Below, piece after piece: positions 60,379-64,000 of a stretch of DNA of 64,000 nt. The DNA is from UBA6522 sp965221035 (GTDB lineage: Bacteria > Pseudomonadota > Gammaproteobacteria > Steroidobacterales > Rariloculaceae): contig OZ244860.1 in the NCBI GenBank assembly GCA_965221035.1, positions 1,736,001-1,800,000 of the forward strand, read 5' to 3'. Position 1 is the first letter of the stretch. Each line of letters starts with the position of its first letter. The translations under genes were made by a program, and so were the position numbers. A model generated the notes under the pieces. It searched no databases. It was not told the origin of the DNA and saw only the letters and a program-made list of their open reading frames with translations.

Positions 60379-61167
60379 TCACCCGCCTCCCGCGGCAGCC
60401 GCCGTCACAACGCTTGCTGCCGGACGCCAGCCGACAGAGAATCCATTGGCGTAGCGCATGTCCACATGGCTGACCCGGTCGAACTCGTTCTTCAGCGAGG
60501 GGGCCGCCAGGTCGAAGAAGCGGTCCAGCCGCCGCTCCACATCGCTTCGCCCGATTCGAATCATCTGTCCACCCCGCAATTGCATTCGCCACGATCCGCG
60601 CTCATCGACGGACAGCGCCGCAAGATACAGGTTCGCCTCGCCGAGCGGTCGACGCAGTTGCAGATAGCGGTCCACGACGCGCCGTTCCGATTGCGGCGGA
60701 CCGGCCAGTCGCGGCAATTCCGGAAACACGTGGCGCGATCCTTCGGCGAAGATTTCACCCTCACGGCTGATCAGCGCAGCATCCCCCCATCGCGCGGCTA
60801 CCTGGTGTTCGGTCACCCGGACCACCAGCGCATCCGGCCAACGCCTTGCGACTTGCGCGTGTTCGACCCAGTCGAGGGCCTCCACCAGGCGCCGCAACTT
60901 CGCCAGGTCCGCCGACAGGAAACCGCCTTGCAGGCCCGGGTCCATCGCGGAACGCACTTCGCCAGGCGTCACTCGCTCGAACGTGCCCTCCATGTGCAGG
61001 CTTCGCACGGGATGGTCCAGCAACACATGCGCGCCGTAAAGCGGCACCGAGACCACGGCCAGGGTCACCAGGGGCGACAGCGCCCGGGCCCAGCTGAAGC
61101 CCTGGGGCCGGCGCCGCCCGGACGGCCGTGACCGCCGTGACACATTGCTGCGGTCAGCCCCGGGCAT
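60379..61167 (-). CDS. ftsQ: Cell division protein FtsQ
   Basis: Bitopic divisome scaffold. 262 residues: basic cytoplasmic N-terminus, single membrane helix (PLVTLAVVSVPLYGAHVLL), POTRA domain (VRSLHMEGTFERVTPGEVRSAM) and the beta domain with VEHAQVARRWPDALVVRVTEHQVAARWGD. The start at 61167 (MPGADRSNV) overlaps murB by 14 nt. No ddl gene lies between murB and ftsQ. Confidence 0.93.
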   Translation of the reverse strand: MPGADRSNVSRRSRPSGRRRPQGFSWARALSPLVTLAVVSVPLYGAHVLLDHPVRSLHMEGTFERVTPGEVRSAMDPGLQGGFLSADLAKLRRLVEALDWVEHAQVARRWPDALVVRVTEHQVAARWGDAALISREGEIFAEGSRHVFPELPRLAGPPQSERRVVDRYLQLRRPLGEANLYLAALSVDERGSWRMQLRGGQMIRIGRSDVERRLDRFFDLAAPSLKNEFDRVSHVDMRYANGFSVGWRPAASVVTAAAAGGG

Positions 61168-62056
61168 CCGCCTCACCCACCACACGAACTTCCAGTTCCA
61201 GGACAATGCCCCAGTCGGCCGCGACCCGGTCCCTGACTTCGGCGATCAGCCGCTCCACGTCCCTCGCGGCGGCATGACCGTGATTGACGATGAAATTGGC
61301 GTGCTTGTCCGAAACCGCCGCGTCCCCGACGCGGCGGCCCTTGAGCCCGGATGCCTCGATCAACCGCGCGGCGTAGTCGCCCGGCGGATTGCGGAATACG
61401 GAGCCGCAACTGCGCACGCCGGTGGGTTGGGCACGGTCCCGCCTGCGACGCATTTCGGCGAGCTGGTCCAACCCGGCCTCGGGATCGCTGGAAAATACCA
61501 GCGTGGCGCCCAGAAACCATTCGCCGGAAGCACCGGCCACCGAGCGATAGCCGACGCGAAAATCCGCCCTGCCGCGCGTTCGCCGCCGACCCCTTCGGTC
61601 CAGCGTTTCAACCGATTCAACGGAATCCCAGGTCTCGCCGCCGAAGGCGCCCGCGTTCATGGCGAGCGCCCCCCCGACCGTACCGGGAATACCCGCGAAA
61701 AATGCCGCGGGGGCCAACCGCCAACGGGCACACTGGCGGGCAAGCGCCGCGCACGGCACCCCGGAGCCGACGTGGACTCGTTCGTCGTCCAGACGCTCGA
61801 TGCGCGAATCCAGATCCAGCGTGCAGATCACCACACCGCGGAAGCCGCCATCCCTCACCAGCAGATTCGATCCCAAGCCGATCCACAGTATGTCCTGGTC
61901 TTCGTCAAGCCCGGCCAGGAAATCCGCCAATTCCCCAATGTCGGACGGCCTGAAAAACACATCCGCGGTTCCGCCGATGCGCCATGACGTGTGACGGCTC
62001 ATGGGTTCGTCATGTTGCAGGCGCGACGACATCCGCCCGTTCCGCATGGCCGCCAT
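61154..62056 (-). CDS. murB: UDP-N-acetylenolpyruvoylglucosamine reductase MurB
   Basis: NADPH/FAD enzyme forming UDP-MurNAc. 300 residues from the ATG at 62056 (or the GTG one codon earlier). TSWRIGGTADVFFRP is the FAD-binding entry, IPGTVGGALAMNAGAFGGETWD the conserved core, and the catalytic serine is in SCGSVFRNPPGDYAARLIEASGLKG; the last glutamate region is LELEVRVVG. Its ATG shares a base with the murC stop. Confidence 0.96.
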   Translation of the reverse strand: MAAMRNGRMSSRLQHDEPMSRHTSWRIGGTADVFFRPSDIGELADFLAGLDEDQDILWIGLGSNLLVRDGGFRGVVICTLDLDSRIERLDDERVHVGSGVPCAALARQCARWRLAPAAFFAGIPGTVGGALAMNAGAFGGETWDSVESVETLDRRGRRRTRGRADFRVGYRSVAGASGEWFLGATLVFSSDPEAGLDQLAEMRRRRDRAQPTGVRSCGSVFRNPPGDYAARLIEASGLKGRRVGDAAVSDKHANFIVNHGHAAARDVERLIAEVRDRVAADWGIVLELEVRVVGEADARG

Positions 62057-63477
62057 CACCGTTTCACCCCCACCGGCCCCTTCACCGCCATTTCCGCAGG
62101 CAGGCGTCTCGCTGCGGCACCGATGCTTCCGGCCCCGAGCGTCAGGACCACGTCGTCGTGCCTCAGGACGCCGACAAGCACTTGCGACAGGTTCTGTAGT
62201 TCCTCGACGAACACCGGCTCCACAACGCCACGACTGCGCACCGAGCGCGCCAATGACCGGCCATCGGCGCCCGCGATCGGCGCCTCGCCCACACCGTGGA
62301 CCTCCGTCAGCAGCAGCACGTCGGTATCCGAAAGAACCCGGGCGAAGTCATCGATCAACTCGTGGGTCCGTGTGTAGCGATGGGGCTGGAATACGGCCAC
62401 CAGCCGTCGATCCGGCCAGACCTGCCTGACCGCCCGCAGCGTCGCGGCAATTTCGGTCGGATGATGGCCATAGTCGTCCACGAAGGTCACCTGCCCCGCC
62501 GGCGTGGTCACGGTTCCGAGCATCTCCAGGCGCCGATCGATCCCCGAAAACTCCGCCAAGGCCCGGCCGATGGCGCGGTCAGGGACGCCCAGTTCCGTAA
62601 CCACGGCGACAGCCGCCAGGGCGTTCAGTACGTTGTGCGTACCAGGCAGCCTCAACTTCAGCGGCAACGGCGGATGATCGGGACGACGCACCACAAAGGA
62701 TGTGGACAGGCCCTCCGGGCGGATCTTTTCGGCGCTGACATCGGCCCCTTGCGAGAGCCCGTAGCTGGTGACCCGCCTGCCGAGATCGGGGATCAGCTCG
62801 CGGGTATTGTCGTCGTCCCGGCACATCACCGCGAGACCGTGGAAGGGCAGATTGCGCAGGAAACCCAGAAACCCCTGCTTGAGGCGATTCATTTCGCCTT
62901 CGTAGCTGCCCAGGTGGTCGGCGTCGATGTTGGTGACCACCGCCATCATGGGCTGAAGGTGCAGGAAGGAAGCGTCACTTTCGTCGGCTTCCGCCACCAG
63001 GTAGCGGCCCCCGCCCAACCGGGCGGCAGCGTCCGTGTTGATCAGCCGTCCGCCGATCACGTAGGTGGGATCCAGACCGCCCTCCGCCAGCATGCAGGCG
63101 ATCAGGCTGGTGGTGGTGGTCTTGCCGTGGGTGCCCGCAACCGCAATGCCGTATCGAAATCGCATCAGTTCCGCCAGCATTTCGGCCCGTTGCACCACCG
63201 GGATCCGGCGCCGGCTCGCCTCCAGGACCTCCACGTTGCCCTGCGGTATCGCACTGGTCACCACCACCACATCGGCGTCACCCAGGTTCGCCGGATCGTG
63301 CCCCTGGTGAATGCGCGCCCCCAATCCCTCGAGGCGCTCCGTGACGGCGTTCCGGTTAAGGTCGGAGCCTTGCACGGCATAACCGAGATTGATGAGCACC
63401 TCGGCGATACCGCCCATGCCCACCCCGCCGATGCCGATGAAGTGAACGTGGTGAATCCTGCCCATGCGCTCGTTCAT
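62056..63477 (-). CDS. murC: UDP-N-acetylmuramate-L-alanine ligase MurC
   Basis: Adds the first amino acid of the peptidoglycan stem peptide. 473 residues: Rossmann opening HHVHFIGIGGVGMGGIAEVL, P-loop AVAGTHGKTTTTSL, YLVAEADESDASFL, the VTNIDADHLGSYEG segment and YGHHPTEIAATL of the Mur ligase C-domain. Overlaps murG by 4 nt (ATGA). Confidence 0.98.
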   Translation of the reverse strand: MNERMGRIHHVHFIGIGGVGMGGIAEVLINLGYAVQGSDLNRNAVTERLEGLGARIHQGHDPANLGDADVVVVTSAIPQGNVEVLEASRRRIPVVQRAEMLAELMRFRYGIAVAGTHGKTTTTSLIACMLAEGGLDPTYVIGGRLINTDAAARLGGGRYLVAEADESDASFLHLQPMMAVVTNIDADHLGSYEGEMNRLKQGFLGFLRNLPFHGLAVMCRDDDNTRELIPDLGRRVTSYGLSQGADVSAEKIRPEGLSTSFVVRRPDHPPLPLKLRLPGTHNVLNALAAVAVVTELGVPDRAIGRALAEFSGIDRRLEMLGTVTTPAGQVTFVDDYGHHPTEIAATLRAVRQVWPDRRLVAVFQPHRYTRTHELIDDFARVLSDTDVLLLTEVHGVGEAPIAGADGRSLARSVRSRGVVEPVFVEELQNLSQVLVGVLRHDDVVLTLGAGSIGAAARRLPAEMAVKGPVGVKR

Positions 63478-64000
63478 GCCGGCGACCCCGCGATTTCAAG
63501 ACAGGCGTTGGCGATATCGGTCCTGGCGTCCGGCAGGGCCAGCTTGCCCGCCCGCGCTCCCAATTCGAGCACCCGGTCGGGGTTTGGCAGCAAATCCGTC
63601 AGTTCGTCGAGCAACCGTTGCGGCGTGAAGTCCCGTTCCGGGATCACGATGCCGGCGCCGCCCGAGCGCATGTTCTCGGCGTTGCGGGCCTGGTGATCGT
63701 CCACGGCGTGCGGGAAGGGAACCAGGATCGCGCCAAGACCCGCCGCGGTCAGCTCTGCGATAGTCAGCGCGCCCGCGCGGCAGATCACCAGGTCCGCCCA
63801 GGCATAGGCACCGGCCATATCGTCCACGAAGGCGTCCACCCGCGCCGACACTCCGTGCCGAGCGTATCCCCGTCGCGCCGTATCGAGGCCGCGTCCGGCC
63901 TGATGCCATACCTCCACGGAAATGCCGTCCGGGAGTTTCGCCATGGCTTGGGGAACGCGTTCGTTCAAGACTCGGGCACCTTGACTGCCGCCAAGGATCA
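63474..64000 (-). CDS. murG: MurG, C-terminal part (5' end beyond window)
   Basis: Lipid II synthase: transfers GlcNAc from UDP-GlcNAc to lipid I. Visible part starts at ILGGSQGARVLNERVPQAM at the window edge and continues with VDDMAGAYAWADLVICRAGALTIAELTAAGLGAILVPFPHAVDDHQARNAENM, the UDP-GlcNAc-binding C-domain of GT28. Truncated only by the window boundary; no break in frame. Confidence 0.97.
   Translation of the reverse strand, partial: ILGGSQGARVLNERVPQAMAKLPDGISVEVWHQAGRGLDTARRGYARHGVSARVDAFVDDMAGAYAWADLVICRAGALTIAELTAAGLGAILVPFPHAVDDHQARNAENMRSGGAGIVIPERDFTPQRLLDELTDLLPNPDRVLELGARAGKLALPDARTDIANACLEIAGSPA

Overview
The window is a contiguous stretch of chromosome from a high-GC (roughly mid-60s % by eye) gammaproteobacterium. 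This rests on gene content and order: a mur-fts-lpxC cluster running into secA, mutT, zapD, coaE and pilDCBA; an alaS-csrA-tRNA-Ser block; recA-recX; a rpsU-dnaG macromolecular-synthesis operon; bamD-rluD-pgeF-clpB; and a DUF502/FmdB/aspS block. A genus cannot be named from sequence alone. DciA (DUF721) suggests DciA-type rather than DnaC-type helicase loading. No rRNA, CRISPR array, insertion sequence or prophage was recognised.

Layout. 1-5.3 kb: 5'-truncated-by-window dnaG and rpsU, a SAM methyltransferase, prpB-like lyase, then tsaD-folB-folK. 5.2-9 kb: a pteridine-reductase-type SDR, a MidA-family methyltransferase, uppP and a PaaG-like crotonase. 9-11.3 kb: an unusual operon placing an Amt ammonium transporter between an RsbW/SpoIIAB-like kinase and a SpoIIAA-like STAS protein. 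11.5-17.8 kb: an accessory region with a TetR regulator, a Tat-signal protein, a VAO/PCMH-type flavoprotein, a cytochrome c, a MoaF-like exported protein and an EF-hand/arylsulfotransferase. Together these look like a periplasmic system acting on phenolic compounds. 17.8-25 kb: tRNA-Ser(GCU), csrA, alaS, recX, recA, thpR, pncC and a glycosyltransferase. 25-28.1 kb: an orphan FixJ-like regulator, a putative outer-membrane barrel and an exported HELGH protein. 28.3-44 kb: mutS, nudB, aspS, DUF502, FmdB, clpB with a good sigma-32 promoter, pgeF, rluD, bamD, nadE, sucD and sucC.

44-64 kb: type IV pilus genes pilA, pilB, pilC and pilD with a structured repeat element between pilC and pilD, then coaE, zapD, mutT, secA and dciA. 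A TauD-like dioxygenase and an MFS transporter follow as an insertion in an otherwise conserved order, then lpxC, ftsZ, ftsA, ftsQ, murB, murC and the 3' part of murG.

The most surprising item is inside secA (53020-53202). The preprotein cross-linking domain carries an insertion of about 50-60 residues whose sequence matches the N-terminal domain of translation initiation factor IF3 almost from end to end. I know of no described SecA of this kind. Other points of interest are the Amt/partner-switch operon, the phenol-oxidation/arylsulfotransferase island, coding hexanucleotide repeats in two genes, and a perfect 19-bp palindrome ahead of zapD.
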